NCBI RefSeq assembly: GCF_009296315.1
Contig: NZ_WHLY01000002.1
Location: 1,116,001-1,180,000, forward strand
Reading direction: 5' to 3'
Origin: Salmonirosea aquatica
Lineage (GTDB): Bacteria; Bacteroidota; Bacteroidia; Cytophagales; Spirosomataceae
DNA length: 64,000 nucleotides
The position numbers were made by a program, and so were the translations under genes. Positions 44,753 to 53,498 of the stretch are shown piece by piece (the stretch's first letter is position 1; each line of letters opens with the position of its first letter). The notes under the pieces were generated by a model. It searched no databases, was not told the DNA's origin, and was given only the letters and a program-made list of their open reading frames with translations.

Positions 44753-45820
44753 ATGAAAAAAATACTTATTACGGGTGGTGCAGGTTTCATTGGATCGCAC
44801 GTGGTGCGGCGCTTCGTAAACCAGTACCCCGACTACCACGTCTTCAACCTGGATGCGCTGACCTATGCGGGTAATCTGGAAAACCTGCGCGATGTTGAAG
44901 ATGCGTCCAATTATACCTTTGTGAAAGGCGATATCACGGATGCGGCTTTCCTGGATGCCCTTTTTGCCGAGCATGATTTCCACGGGGTCATCCATCTGGC
45001 AGCCGAATCACACGTGGACCGTTCCATCAGCGATCCGCTGGCGTTTGTGGTTACCAATGTGCTGGGTACGGTCAACCTGCTAAACGCCGCCCGCAAGGCC
45101 TGGAAAGGCGATTTGGAAAACCATGGTGCGACCAACCGTTTGTTCTACCACGTATCCACCGATGAGGTCTACGGTGAGCTGCACGACCCGAATGAGTTTT
45201 TCCTGGAAACCACCCGCTACGACCCGCGCTCGCCCTATTCGGCTTCCAAGGCGTCTTCCGATCATTTCGTGCGTGCCTACCACAGCACCTACAAAATGCC
45301 GGTGGTGATCTCGAACTGTTCAAACAATTACGGCCCCAACCATTTCCCCGAAAAGCTGATCCCGCTGATGATCCACAACATCATGCAGAACAAACCCCTG
45401 CCCGTGTACGGCGAAGGCGAAAACGTGCGCGACTGGCTGTACGTGGAGGATCACGCCCGCGCCATCGATGTCATTTTCCATAAAGGACGGCGGGGCGAAA
45501 CCTACAACATCGGCGGCCATAACGAGTGGAAGAACCTGGATCTGGTGCTGTTGCTCTGCAAAATCATGGACGAGAAGCTGGGCCGGCCCCAGGGTACCTC
45601 CGAACAGCTCATCACCTACGTCACCGACCGGGCCGGGCACGACCTGCGCTATGCCATCGACGCCACCCGGCTCAAGACCGAACTGGGCTGGGAACCCTCG
45701 CTGCAGTTCGCCGAAGGCCTGGAAAAAACCGTGGACTGGTACCTTACCAATCAGGAGTGGCTCACGAACGTCACATCGGGTAATTATCAGAAGTACTACG
45801 AAGAAATGTACGGCAATTAG
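44753..45820 (+). CDS. rfbB: dTDP-glucose 4,6-dehydratase
   Basis: This protein of about 355 residues is RfbB (RmlB), which makes dTDP-4-keto-6-deoxyglucose, the second step to dTDP-rhamnose and other deoxysugars. The ATG at 44753 (MKKILITGGAGFIGSHVV) gives the nucleotide motif at the usual place; a longer frame from 44735 adds six residues. Further marks are LAAESHVDRSISDPLAFVVT, FYHVSTDEVYGEL, SPYSASKASSDHFVRAYHST and NNYGPNHFPEKLIPLMIHN. It sits between galE (107-bp gap) and rfbA (about 93 bp). The rest of the rhamnose pathway (rfbC, rfbD) is not in the window. Confidence 0.96.
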   Translation: MKKILITGGAGFIGSHVVRRFVNQYPDYHVFNLDALTYAGNLENLRDVEDASNYTFVKGDITDAAFLDALFAEHDFHGVIHLAAESHVDRSISDPLAFVVTNVLGTVNLLNAARKAWKGDLENHGATNRLFYHVSTDEVYGELHDPNEFFLETTRYDPRSPYSASKASSDHFVRAYHSTYKMPVVISNCSNNYGPNHFPEKLIPLMIHNIMQNKPLPVYGEGENVRDWLYVEDHARAIDVIFHKGRRGETYNIGGHNEWKNLDLVLLLCKIMDEKLGRPQGTSEQLITYVTDRAGHDLRYAIDATRLKTELGWEPSLQFAEGLEKTVDWYLTNQEWLTNVTSGNYQKYYEEMYGN

Positions 45821-45913
45821 TTGCCCGTCGAGGGTGGAAAGTTGAAAGCCGGTTTCTTGTAAAAGTACCGGCCGCTTTTCACTGTCGACGGTCAACTGTC
45901 AACGATCAACTCA
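45821..45913. repeat. intergenic stretch with short GTCAAC-type repeats between rfbB and rfbA
   Basis: This 93-base gap ends in the tandem-like string GTCGACGGTCAACTGTCAAC followed by GATCAAC. This amounts to three imperfect copies of a GTCAAC unit just before the rfbA ATG. Simple repeats of this kind between genes are often remnants of degenerate intergenic repeats. It has no obvious promoter or terminator. Confidence 0.35.
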
Positions 45914-46774
45914 ATGAAAGGAATTATTCTCGCCGGAGGCTCCGGCACCCGTCTGCACCCCCTGACGCTGGCCGTCAGCAAGCAGCTGATGCCCGTGTAT
46001 GACAAGCCGATGATCTACTACCCGCTCTCCATACTGATGCTGGCGGGCATCAAGGAAATACTGATCATCTCGACTCCCCACGACCTACCCCACTTCGAGA
46101 AACTGCTGGGCGATGGCAGTCGGCTGGGATGTTCATTTCAGTACGCCGTTCAGCCCAGTCCCGACGGCCTGGCGCAGGCCTTCATCATCGGAGAGGAGTT
46201 CATCGGAGATGATAAGGTAGCCTTAATCCTGGGCGACAATATTTTCTACGGCTCGGGACTCACCAAACTGCTTCAGGCCAACAACGATCCCGACGGCGGG
46301 GTCATTTACGCCTATCAGGTTCAGGACCCCGAACGCTACGGCGTGGTGGAATTCGACGAGCAGTTCAAGGTACTTTCCATTGCGGAGAAACCCGAACAGC
46401 CCAAGTCCAACTACGCCGTACCCGGCCTGTATTTCTACGACAACCAGGTCGTTGAGATTGCCAAGAACATCAAGCCCTCGCCCCGCGGCGAGCTGGAGAT
46501 CACGGACATCAACCGCAGCTATCTCGAATTGGGTAAACTGAAGGTGGGCGTGCTGGACCGGGGTACGGCCTGGCTCGATACGGGTACCTTCCAGTCGCTG
46601 ATGCAGGCGGGGCAGTTCGTACAGGTCATCGAAGAGCGTCAGGGCCTGAAGATCGGCTGCATCGAAGAGGTAGCCTACCGCATGGGATTTATCGATGCCC
46701 GGCAGTTGATGGAAATAGCTCAGCCCTTGGTTAAAAGTGGGTACGGTCGCTATTTGCAACACATTATTGACTGA
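45914..46774 (+). CDS. rfbA: glucose-1-phosphate thymidylyltransferase
   Basis: This 286-residue protein is RfbA (RmlA), which makes dTDP-glucose from glucose-1-phosphate and dTTP. It has the N-terminal nucleotidyltransferase motif [20 protein letters not shown] (residues 3-22), [45 protein letters not shown] and [17 protein letters not shown]. Length is normal (about 290). With rfbB it provides dTDP-4-keto-6-deoxyglucose. The usual order rfbBDAC is reduced here to two genes behind galE. Confidence 0.96.
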   Translation: MKGIILAGGSGTRLHPLTLAVSKQLMPVYDKPMIYYPLSILMLAGIKEILIISTPHDLPHFEKLLGDGSRLGCSFQYAVQPSPDGLAQAFIIGEEFIGDDKVALILGDNIFYGSGLTKLLQANNDPDGGVIYAYQVQDPERYGVVEFDEQFKVLSIAEKPEQPKSNYAVPGLYFYDNQVVEIAKNIKPSPRGELEITDINRSYLELGKLKVGVLDRGTAWLDTGTFQSLMQAGQFVQVIEERQGLKIGCIEEVAYRMGFIDARQLMEIAQPLVKSGYGRYLQHIID

Positions 46775-46835
46775 AATTCACCGCGCAGTCACACGAATTT
46801 TGTATAAGATTTCAGGAAAGATGTCGTTTCTTTGA

Positions 46836-46843
46836 TATATTTG
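46836..46843 (+). promoter_or_regulatory. candidate -7 promoter box upstream of the O-methyltransferase gene
   Basis: TATATTTG matches TAnnTTTG exactly about 40 bases before the ATG at 46884, in the gap after rfbA. No TTTG is found at the expected -33 position, so the call rests on the -7 box alone. Confidence 0.35.
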
Positions 46844-46883
46844 AAGTAACAACGTTTATTATTTCCTGCTGCTAATCTGCTAC

Positions 46884-47528
46884 ATGGAGTTCATACCCAA
46901 GGAAATCGAGGCCTACGCAGAAGCGCATTCCGAACCCGAAAGTGATCTGCTGCGGCGGCTCAACCGCGACACCCACGCCAAAGTCATGCGGCCCCGTATG
47001 TTGTCGGGGCACCTACAAGGCAGGCTGCTGGCGTTGTTTTCTCGCCTGGTTCGCCCCCAGCAGATTCTCGAAATCGGTACCTACACGGGTTACTCGGCCC
47101 TGTGTCTCTGTGAGGGATTGGCCGAGAACGGAAAACTCATCACCATCGATAGCAACGAAGAACTGGAAGGCTTTGCAAAGGAAACCTTTTCTAAGTCGGA
47201 GTACTGCGCCCAGATCGACTTTCGGATTGGAAAAGCACTAGATATACTCCCCACCCTCACCGGTCCTTTTGATCTGGTATTTATTGATGCCGATAAGGTC
47301 AACTACGCCCGCTATTATGATATGATTCTTGATAAATTACGGCCGGGAGGGATTATTCTGGCCGACAATGTCTTGTGGAGCGGCAAAGTGGTGGATGAAT
47401 CGGCCACGCAGTCGGACCGTGACACACAGGCCCTATTGATGTTCAATAAAAAAATCAGGGAGGATGCCCGGGTCAAATGCCTGTTGCTTCCCGTTCGGGA
47501 TGGAATCATGGTGGCACAGAAAATCTAG
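46884..47528 (+). CDS. SAM-dependent O-methyltransferase (family 3)
   Basis: This 214-residue protein is a class I SAM-dependent O-methyltransferase of the catechol/caffeoyl-CoA type. It has ILEIGTYTGYSALCLCEGL (SAM-binding motif, about residues 61-79), LITIDSNEELEGFAKETF and FDLVFIDADKVNYARYYDMI (metal and catalytic region), then GGIILADNVLWSGKVVDES. The conserved Asp of FIDADK and the DN of ADNVLW are probable metal ligands. Substrate not determined; related bacterial proteins have broad catechol specificity. Its end overlaps no other gene, and the lytic transglycosylase gene starts about 77 bp later. Confidence 0.93.
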   Translation: MEFIPKEIEAYAEAHSEPESDLLRRLNRDTHAKVMRPRMLSGHLQGRLLALFSRLVRPQQILEIGTYTGYSALCLCEGLAENGKLITIDSNEELEGFAKETFSKSEYCAQIDFRIGKALDILPTLTGPFDLVFIDADKVNYARYYDMILDKLRPGGIILADNVLWSGKVVDESATQSDRDTQALLMFNKKIREDARVKCLLLPVRDGIMVAQKI

Positions 47529-47605
47529 CTTTCTGCCGTGCACTTTGTATTCCAGACCTATCCATTCCCAATTCTAATTCATTTACCTGTATCCAAGCCA
47601 AGCCC

Positions 47606-49786
47606 ATGTACCGCACAAATTCTATTTTTCTATCACTCGCCACCGTCTGTTTCCTGCTGTTTGCCGGAGCAGACCGTTCGGCATTGGCCCAGGATATTCC
47701 CGATATCCCCAATAGTGTCCAGTTCGGCGGTCTGGTGGTGAAGTTCGACAACGGGGCGCGCAAGATCATCGAATCCGATGTCCGCAGCCTGATGGCCAAC
47801 AAACGGTTTTGGGAAGACAAGATGGATCGTGCCGTCCTTTATTTTCCCATTCTGGAAGCCGTCCTGATTGAAGAGGAGGTACCTATTGACTTCAAGTACC
47901 TGGCTGTGCAGGAAAGCTCGCTGACGCCCGATGCCGTTTCATCTTCCAATGCGGTGGGTTTCTGGCAATTCAAGCAGGAAACCGCCCGTGAACTCAATTT
48001 ACGGGTGGATAATCAGGTTGACGAGCGTAAAAATATCGCTGCTTCCACTCACGCCGCCGCCCGCTACCTTAAGCGCAGCAATGTGCAGTTCAACAACTGG
48101 GTGTCCTCGTTGTATTCGTACTACCTGGGCATGGGAGGTATTACCAAACTTATTCCTTCGAATTGGGCTAATGCCCGCGAAGTCACGCTCAATGACCGCA
48201 CCGATCGGTATGTCCTCCGTTTTTTTGCCCACAAGATTGCCCTGGAGTCAGGCCTGGAGCGCCACCGCACGGCCAATCCCATTGTATTGATGGAGTACTC
48301 CAATGCCCGGGGACGCAACTTTGAGGCCGTGGCCCGCGAGTTCAATCTGGATCCCCTCGAACTACGCCGCTACAACCGTTGGCTGGAGTCCGACCAAATT
48401 CCTGCCGACCGCGAGTATGCGTTGGTACTGCCGGTATCATTATCCGAAATCACCAACGTCCGGGAAAAACTGGCCATCGTGCGCCAGGACGCCGGCAATG
48501 GTATGGACTATGCTTCCGCAGACATAGGCTTTCCGGTATTACGGAAAGCGAGTGTGCAACTGAAAGGACGCAATGATCCGGTTTTTTACGAAATCAACGG
48601 CCTTCCCGGCATACGGGCCCGGCCGGGCGACAAGGCTTCTGATCTGGCCAAGGCGGCTAAAATAAGTACGGCGGCCTTTCTGAAATACAATGACCTGGGT
48701 AGTCGAGATCCACTGGTACCCGGCGACGTGTACTACCTGGCCATGAAAAACAAGAAAGCGATGGTACCGTTCCATACGGCCCGCGAGAATGAAACCATTC
48801 GTAACATCTCACAAATTTACGGGCTAAGGATTCGGGATCTGATGAAATACAACCGGATTTCCAACCGGAACATGCGCTTGCAAAAAGGTAGGGTGATGTG
48901 GCTGATGAAAAAGAGACCAGCCAAGACGCCCATTGAGATCATCGATAGTAAGGCGCCTGTGAACGATAACGTAGTCGCTCAGCCGGAACTAATCAGTAGT
49001 GCTCCGGCCCCTACTATTCCGCAGACTCCCTCCGAACGAAAAAAATATACCCCTAAGCTGGCTGATGGTGCCCCCCTCGGGTCTGTTCAGGAGGAACCTG
49101 CCAAATCAGCACCTACCCAATCTACCCAAATGGAGCCGGTTCCTGCCAAAACCCCGGTACCCGTTGTGGAGGATAAGCCTGTGGCCACAACCCCGCCCGT
49201 TCAGTCTACCCCCGCACGGGCATCGGGCGGAAGCAACGACCGGATTGTGATTATTTCATCCCAAAACGACACGTCTTCGCCTGCATTCGAATCAGAAACC
49301 AGCACTCCTACCCGCAACCGCACCACCACGACCCCACCTCCGACCAAAAGCACTCCCAGTACGACAACCAATCCCTCAACCAATACCAAGGTACCCACCC
49401 GGACTCCACCAGCCAAAGGTACCCCCCGGTATCATTCAGTGGAAAAGGGACAAACCTATTACAGTATCTCGCGGCAATACAATGTAAAAATAAGCGACCT
49501 GCTCGCCTGGAATCAACTCACGTTGAAGGATCAGTTGGAAATTGGCCAGCAGCTGGTCGTAAGCCCATCGGGTGGTACCTCTGGTACCTCATCAAGCAGC
49601 GCTGTTCCAGCGGCCAGCTCATCCGCTACCCGCGCCGAGTACACGGTACATACCGTCACTTCGGGCGAAACCCTGTTTCGGATTTCGCAGAATTATGGAG
49701 TAAGTATTGCCGACATCCAGCGGATGAACAATATGAGCGGAGTCAGCGTCATTCTTGGCGAAAAATTAAAAATTCCGAAAAATTAA
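47606..49786 (+). CDS. MltD-like lytic transglycosylase with LysM domains
   Basis: This 726-residue exported protein starts at the ATG at 47606 (MYRTNSIFLSLATVCFLLFA), which gives a signal peptide ending ALAQ (residue 29). The open frame begins earlier at 47477 but overlaps the previous gene. A soluble-lytic-transglycosylase domain follows (about 75-260) with catalytic Glu103 in YLAVQESSL, SNAVGFWQFKQETAREL and YYLGMGGITKLI. It cuts the glycan strands of peptidoglycan to give anhydromuramic ends. One degenerate LysM-like region (about 385-435) and two clear LysM domains (about 608-652 and 679-726) bind the cell wall. The region between (about 450-605) is Pro/Thr/Ser-rich and likely flexible. 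Confidence 0.92.
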   Translation: MYRTNSIFLSLATVCFLLFAGADRSALAQDIPDIPNSVQFGGLVVKFDNGARKIIESDVRSLMANKRFWEDKMDRAVLYFPILEAVLIEEEVPIDFKYLAVQESSLTPDAVSSSNAVGFWQFKQETARELNLRVDNQVDERKNIAASTHAAARYLKRSNVQFNNWVSSLYSYYLGMGGITKLIPSNWANAREVTLNDRTDRYVLRFFAHKIALESGLERHRTANPIVLMEYSNARGRNFEAVAREFNLDPLELRRYNRWLESDQIPADREYALVLPVSLSEITNVREKLAIVRQDAGNGMDYASADIGFPVLRKASVQLKGRNDPVFYEINGLPGIRARPGDKASDLAKAAKISTAAFLKYNDLGSRDPLVPGDVYYLAMKNKKAMVPFHTARENETIRNISQIYGLRIRDLMKYNRISNRNMRLQKGRVMWLMKKRPAKTPIEIIDSKAPVNDNVVAQPELISSAPAPTIPQTPSERKKYTPKLADGAPLGSVQEEPAKSAPTQSTQMEPVPAKTPVPVVEDKPVATTPPVQSTPARASGGSNDRIVIISSQNDTSSPAFESETSTPTRNRTTTTPPPTKSTPSTTTNPSTNTKVPTRTPPAKGTPRYHSVEKGQTYYSISRQYNVKISDLLAWNQLTLKDQLEIGQQLVVSPSGGTSGTSSSSAVPAASSSATRAEYTVHTVTSGETLFRISQNYGVSIADIQRMNNMSGVSVILGEKLKIPKN

Positions 49787-49862
49787 TCAGGTACCCTACG
49801 CCGGGTCTGCTGGTGGCAGCTCGTGGCTGATTGCACAATAATACCCGCATACTAGTTCAATC

Positions 49863-50450
49863 ATGATATTAATCGACAATACCTGCGTCAGCGATGACCT
49901 GGGCGACCAGTTTTTCGTTTGTAATCTGCAAAAGTGCCAGGGGGCCTGCTGCGTGGAAGGTGATTCGGGTGCTCCCCTGGAAGATACCGAACTACCCATA
50001 ATGAAGCGAATTTACCGCCATGTAGAGCCCTATCTTTCGGAGGCCGGAAAAGCGGTCATCGCTCGGGAAGGTGTCTACACCAAGGACTGGGAGGGGGACA
50101 TAGTGACACCCGTCATAGACGGCAAAGAGTGCGCCTATGCCTTTTATGATGAAAAGAATATTCTGAAATGTGGGATCGAAGCTGCGTACAACGACGGAAA
50201 GATTGATTTCAAAAAACCGATTTCCTGCCATCTCTACCCGATTCGGGTCACAAAGTACGAACAGTACCATGCCCTTAACTACGACCGATGGGATATCTGT
50301 AGTCCGGCCTGTGAGCTGGGCGAAAGCCTGGGCGTGCCACTATACAAGTTTTTGAAAGAACCCCTCATCCGGGCTTACGGTGAGGCCTGGTATGCAGAAT
50401 TGGTAAAAGAAGTAGAAGAACGGAACCCTACCCCCGATGCCATCTCGTGA
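49863..50450 (+). CDS. DUF3109-family cysteine-rich protein
   Basis: This 195-residue protein fits the DUF3109 family. A cysteine cluster at the N-terminus ([20 protein letters not shown], residues about 20-39) with further cysteines in [23 protein letters not shown] and [11 protein letters not shown] suggests a metal-binding (zinc or iron-sulfur) site. No signal peptide is present, and the reaction is unknown. The stop overlaps the start of the following alkyltransferase-like gene by 14 bases, so the two are co-translated, which might hint at a shared pathway in DNA or metal handling, but this is only inferred from the overlap. Confidence 0.88.
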   Translation: MILIDNTCVSDDLGDQFFVCNLQKCQGACCVEGDSGAPLEDTELPIMKRIYRHVEPYLSEAGKAVIAREGVYTKDWEGDIVTPVIDGKECAYAFYDEKNILKCGIEAAYNDGKIDFKKPISCHLYPIRVTKYEQYHALNYDRWDICSPACELGESLGVPLYKFLKEPLIRAYGEAWYAELVKEVEERNPTPDAIS

Positions 50451-50766
50451 TTTTTTTGAGGATGTTTACGATGTAGTGAGGCTCATTCCCCCTGGCCGCG
50501 TAACCTCCTACGGGGCTATTGCGGCGTATCTGGGTTCTAAGCGGGGGGCACGGATGGTAGGCTGGGCCATGAACAACTGCCACGCCCGGCCTGATGTGCC
50601 TGCCCAGCGTGTGGTAAATCGGAATGGGGTACTTAGCGGGAAAAATTTCTTTGGCAGTCCTGAACGTATGCAGGAATTGCTCGAAGCAGAGGGAATCCAG
50701 ATTGAAAATGATCAGATCGTTCATTTCGATCGGTGTTTCTGGGATCCCGCGGTAGAATTGGGATAG
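50437..50766 (+). CDS. alkyltransferase-like protein (MGMT family, catalytic Cys replaced)
   Basis: This 109-residue protein resembles the C-terminal domain of O6-alkylguanine-DNA alkyltransferase, with [20 protein letters not shown] and [20 protein letters not shown]. In active enzymes the motif is PCHRVV; here it is PAQRVV, with the reactive Cys replaced by Ala. Proteins of this kind (alkyltransferase-like, ATL) bind alkylated guanine without repairing it and hand it to nucleotide-excision repair. It lies in overlap with the DUF3109 gene upstream. Confidence 0.9.
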   Translation: MPSRDFFEDVYDVVRLIPPGRVTSYGAIAAYLGSKRGARMVGWAMNNCHARPDVPAQRVVNRNGVLSGKNFFGSPERMQELLEAEGIQIENDQIVHFDRCFWDPAVELG

Positions 50767-50771
50767 GGGGT

Positions 50772-50885
50772 TTATTCAGGATCTGAAAGATTTTTTCTCA
50801 TTTTTTTGTCTTCCAGATATTCAACAAAGTAGGAGCACCAAATTCCTCCGGTGATTGAGGCCATAAAAAACAGTAAAACTTCCAT
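50772..50885 (-). CDS. possible 37-residue single-pass membrane protein
   Basis: A minus-strand frame from the ATG at 50885 to the stop at 50772 encodes 37 residues: a hydrophobic helix (MEVLLFFMASITGGIWCSYF) and a charged tail (LEDKKMRKNLSDPE). That is a classic small membrane protein layout. It follows the symporter gene on the same strand. No good ribosome-binding site is visible and it was too short for an automatic ORF cutoff. A competing 70-residue frame (50798-51010) overlaps it but is Trp-rich and protein-unlike. Confidence 0.4.
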   Translation of the reverse strand: MEVLLFFMASITGGIWCSYFVEYLEDKKMRKNLSDPE

Positions 50886-51006
50886 TGCAGATCGATTGTA
50901 GTTGGTTTTTCCCCAAATTGTAAAAAATTAAACCACTCCGAAAAATCACCTTTCCTGAATGGTATTGGGGAAATGTTTTCGCACTTAGTCCACCACAATT
51001 TCACGG

Positions 51007-52461
51007 TCACCCTTTTTTCACTTTCCCCAGTGAGAGCAGCCAGAGCCCCAGGAAAGTAAGCAGACCGTTCAGGATCAACCGCTCAAACCCTATTTTATAG
51101 CCCCCCAACCAGGCCGCCGAGTTCTGATTCACCACATAGGTCAAAATGGGGGCAAGTATACACACGAGGGGTACCAGGCGGTCACGCACGGGACGCTTAA
51201 GGAACAAACCGAAACTGAACAGCCCCAGAAGAGGCCCATAGGTGTACCCCGCCAGATCAAAAACAGCCGTGATGACCTCCTTGCTATTCAACTGATTGAA
51301 CAGCAGGATAACGACATAAAAGAGTACAGAAAACCCGATGTGTACCCAGAATTTGGTACGTGAGCGCACCGCTTCGGGTTTTCCTTCCACATTCATAAAA
51401 TCAATGCAGAAAGCCGTAGTCAGAGCCGTGAGGGCCGAATCGGAACTAGCGTAGGTGGCCGCTGTGATACCCAGCAAGAATGTAATACCTACTACCAATC
51501 CCAGATTGTTCAGCGCCAGCATGGGGTAAAAATCATCCGTTTTGGCAGGAAGTGCAATGCCTTTCTCGCTGGCGTACACATACAGTAAAGCACCCAGCGA
51601 AAGGAAGAGGAGGTTGACGACCACCAGTACCACCGTAAACCAGAACATGTTCTTCTGCGCCTCGCCGATGTTCTTGCAGGTAAGATTTTTTTGCATGAGA
51701 TCCTGATCCATGCCTGTCATGACAATGGCGATGAAAGCACCGGCAAAAAATTGCTTAAAGAAGTTCTTAGGATCATTGGCATCCCAGTAGAATATTTTTG
51801 AATAGGCACTTTCCTGCACGGTAGAAACCATTTCAGAAAAACCCGAAAGATTCAATTCACGGCATACCAGCACGATGGTCAATACGACGGCAGTCACCAG
51901 GAACGTAGTTTGTAGAGTATCGGTGATAATAATGGTTTTGATACCACCCTTGAAAGTATAAATCCAGATCAACAGGATGGTGATGGCTACTGCCACCTCG
52001 AAAGGTACCCCCAGAGGACCGAAAAGGGCGATTTGCAGTACGCCCGCCGCGACGTACAGCCGTACCGCCGAACCCACCGTGCGGGATACCAGAAAAATAG
52101 CGGAACCCGATTTGTAAGACCAGAAGCCGAACCGATCGCTGAAATAGGAATAGATGGAAATGAGATTGAGGCGGTAGTACAATGGCATGAGTATGGTGCC
52201 GATCACGAGATACCCCAAAATGTACCCTATGACTACCTGAAAATACGAAAACTGAATATTGAGGACCGCACCCGGGACTGATACGAAAGTTACGCCCGAA
52301 AGCGAGGTACCGATCATCCCGAAAGCTACCAGATACCAAGGCGACTGCCGGTTGGCGGTGAAGAAGGTGGCGGTGTCTGCACCCCTGGAGGTGTAGACAG
52401 ACACAACGATCAGCATTCCAAAATAAGCCACCAGAATAGCCAGGGCAATGTAAGGATTCAT
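51007..52461 (-). CDS. sodium:solute symporter (SSS family)
   Basis: This 484-residue protein belongs to the sodium:solute symporter family. Thirteen or so membrane helices are predicted. Family segments include YFGMLIVVSVYTSRGADTAT, QSPWYLVAFGMIGTSLSGVT and FKGGIKTIIITDTLQTTFLV, plus the AATYASSDSALTALTTAFCI segment near residue 330. SSS carriers import sugars, amino acids, nucleobases or vitamins with sodium; the substrate here is not evident from context. It is divergent from clpS, sharing a promoter-rich gap, and is followed by a possible 37-residue membrane protein. Confidence 0.93.
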   Translation of the reverse strand: MNPYIALAILVAYFGMLIVVSVYTSRGADTATFFTANRQSPWYLVAFGMIGTSLSGVTFVSVPGAVLNIQFSYFQVVIGYILGYLVIGTILMPLYYRLNLISIYSYFSDRFGFWSYKSGSAIFLVSRTVGSAVRLYVAAGVLQIALFGPLGVPFEVAVAITILLIWIYTFKGGIKTIIITDTLQTTFLVTAVVLTIVLVCRELNLSGFSEMVSTVQESAYSKIFYWDANDPKNFFKQFFAGAFIAIVMTGMDQDLMQKNLTCKNIGEAQKNMFWFTVVLVVVNLLFLSLGALLYVYASEKGIALPAKTDDFYPMLALNNLGLVVGITFLLGITAATYASSDSALTALTTAFCIDFMNVEGKPEAVRSRTKFWVHIGFSVLFYVVILLFNQLNSKEVITAVFDLAGYTYGPLLGLFSFGLFLKRPVRDRLVPLVCILAPILTYVVNQNSAAWLGGYKIGFERLILNGLLTFLGLWLLSLGKVKKG

Positions 52462-52534
52462 GAAAATGGAGATTAACTTTATGGAGGGTAAACGGGTTAT
52501 AAAGAATGACCCGGTCTTTCCGATAGTCCTTCTT

Positions 52535-52567
52535 TTTGATTAATTTTGCTAATCAAACGTAAATTTG
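52535..52567 (+). promoter_or_regulatory. promoter boxes for clpS in the shared gap with the symporter gene
   Basis: Two exact TAnnTTTG boxes lie on the plus strand, TAATTTTG (52541-52548) and TAAATTTG (52560-52567), the second preceded by TTTG after 21 bases. The reverse complement TACGTTTG occurs at 52554-52561 for the symporter side. The second box is only seven bases before the clpS ATG and could give a nearly leaderless transcript, whereas the first gives a short leader. Confidence 0.5.
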
Positions 52568-52573
52568 ACTGTA

Positions 52574-52849
52574 ATGCAAACCCATATAGAAACCGACGTA
52601 GAAGTTTTGGAAGAAACCGTGGAAACGGAAGTGCGGACGCTCGTTGTGTTCAACGATGAAGTCAATACATTTGACTGGGTCATCGATACCCTGATTAAAG
52701 TGTGCAACCATACGCCTGAACAAGCTGAACAATGTACCCTGATTATCCATTTTAAGGGAAAGTGTTCTGTGAAGGAAGGGGAATTCGATTCGCTGGTGCC
52801 GATGCGTAATGAAATCTGCCACCGGGGCATATCCGCCGAGATCTGTTAA
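52574..52849 (+). CDS. clpS: ATP-dependent Clp protease adaptor ClpS
   Basis: This protein of about 91 residues fits ClpS, the adaptor that delivers N-end-rule substrates to ClpAP. The conserved core RTLVVFNDEVNTFDWVIDTL (N-degron pocket), a middle helix VCNHTPEQAEQCTLIIHFKG and EICHRGISAEIC are present. I chose the ATG at 52574; a longer frame starts with TTG at 52565. An acidic N-terminal tail (about 20 residues) is normal for the family. No clpA gene is in the window. recR follows 20 bp later. Confidence 0.93.
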   Translation: MQTHIETDVEVLEETVETEVRTLVVFNDEVNTFDWVIDTLIKVCNHTPEQAEQCTLIIHFKGKCSVKEGEFDSLVPMRNEICHRGISAEIC

Positions 52850-52869
52850 AGCCGCCGTACGAGCATTCT

Positions 52870-53472
52870 ATGAATTATCCTTCACAACTGATTGAAAATG
52901 CCGTCAACGAAATTTCAAAACTGCCTGGCATTGGAAAAAAAACCGCCCTGCGGCTGACCCTTCACCTGCTCAAACGGGAAGAACAGCAAACCCGCTCGCT
53001 ATCGGAAGCATTGGTTGCCATGCGCACCCAGTCTCAGTTTTGCAGGCGGTGCCACAATATCTCAGACGGTGAACTTTGTAACATTTGTAAAAGTCCAAAA
53101 CGAGAAGCCTCGCTGCTGTGCGTGGTGGTGGATACCCGCGACGTACTAGCCATTGAAAATACCAGCCAATTTAACGGCACCTACCACGTGCTGGGTGGGA
53201 TTATCTCACCCCTGGAAGGTATTGGACCGGCCGACTTACACATCGACTCCCTGCTGGCCCGTATCGTCGATGAGGAAATCCGGGAGGTGATTCTGGCGCT
53301 GAGTCCCACGATGGAAGGGGATACTACTGCTTTTTATTTACAAAAGAAATTGAAACCCCTGGGGGTGAAGATCAGTACCATCGCGCGGGGAATTCCTATT
53401 GGCGGTGACCTTGAGTATGCCGATGAGGTAACTCTGGGGCGAAGTATCGTGAGCCGGGTGGCTTACGATTAA
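52870..53472 (+). CDS. recR: recombination mediator protein RecR
   Basis: This 200-residue protein is RecR, which with RecO and RecF loads RecA on gapped DNA. It begins with a helix-hairpin-helix (LPGIGKKTALRLTLHLL, residues about 18-34), then the four-cysteine zinc finger CRRCHNISDGELCNIC (about 57-72), and a Toprim domain (LCVVVDTRDVLAIENTSQF, with EGIGPADLHIDSLL). Length is normal. It is 20 bp downstream of clpS. Confidence 0.96.
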   Translation: MNYPSQLIENAVNEISKLPGIGKKTALRLTLHLLKREEQQTRSLSEALVAMRTQSQFCRRCHNISDGELCNICKSPKREASLLCVVVDTRDVLAIENTSQFNGTYHVLGGIISPLEGIGPADLHIDSLLARIVDEEIREVILALSPTMEGDTTAFYLQKKLKPLGVKISTIARGIPIGGDLEYADEVTLGRSIVSRVAYD

Positions 53473-53498
53473 TTTTTTATCCTAAAACCTTACTAACT

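Noticed and set aside
45320-45895. A 191-residue open frame on the minus strand
   Set aside because: It is antisense to rfbB, whose GC-rich codons leave few stops on the opposite strand.
50798-51010. A 70-residue open frame on the minus strand overlapping the symporter stop
   Set aside because: The residues are Trp- and Phe-rich without a pattern, and an alternative 37-residue membrane protein in another frame is more credible.
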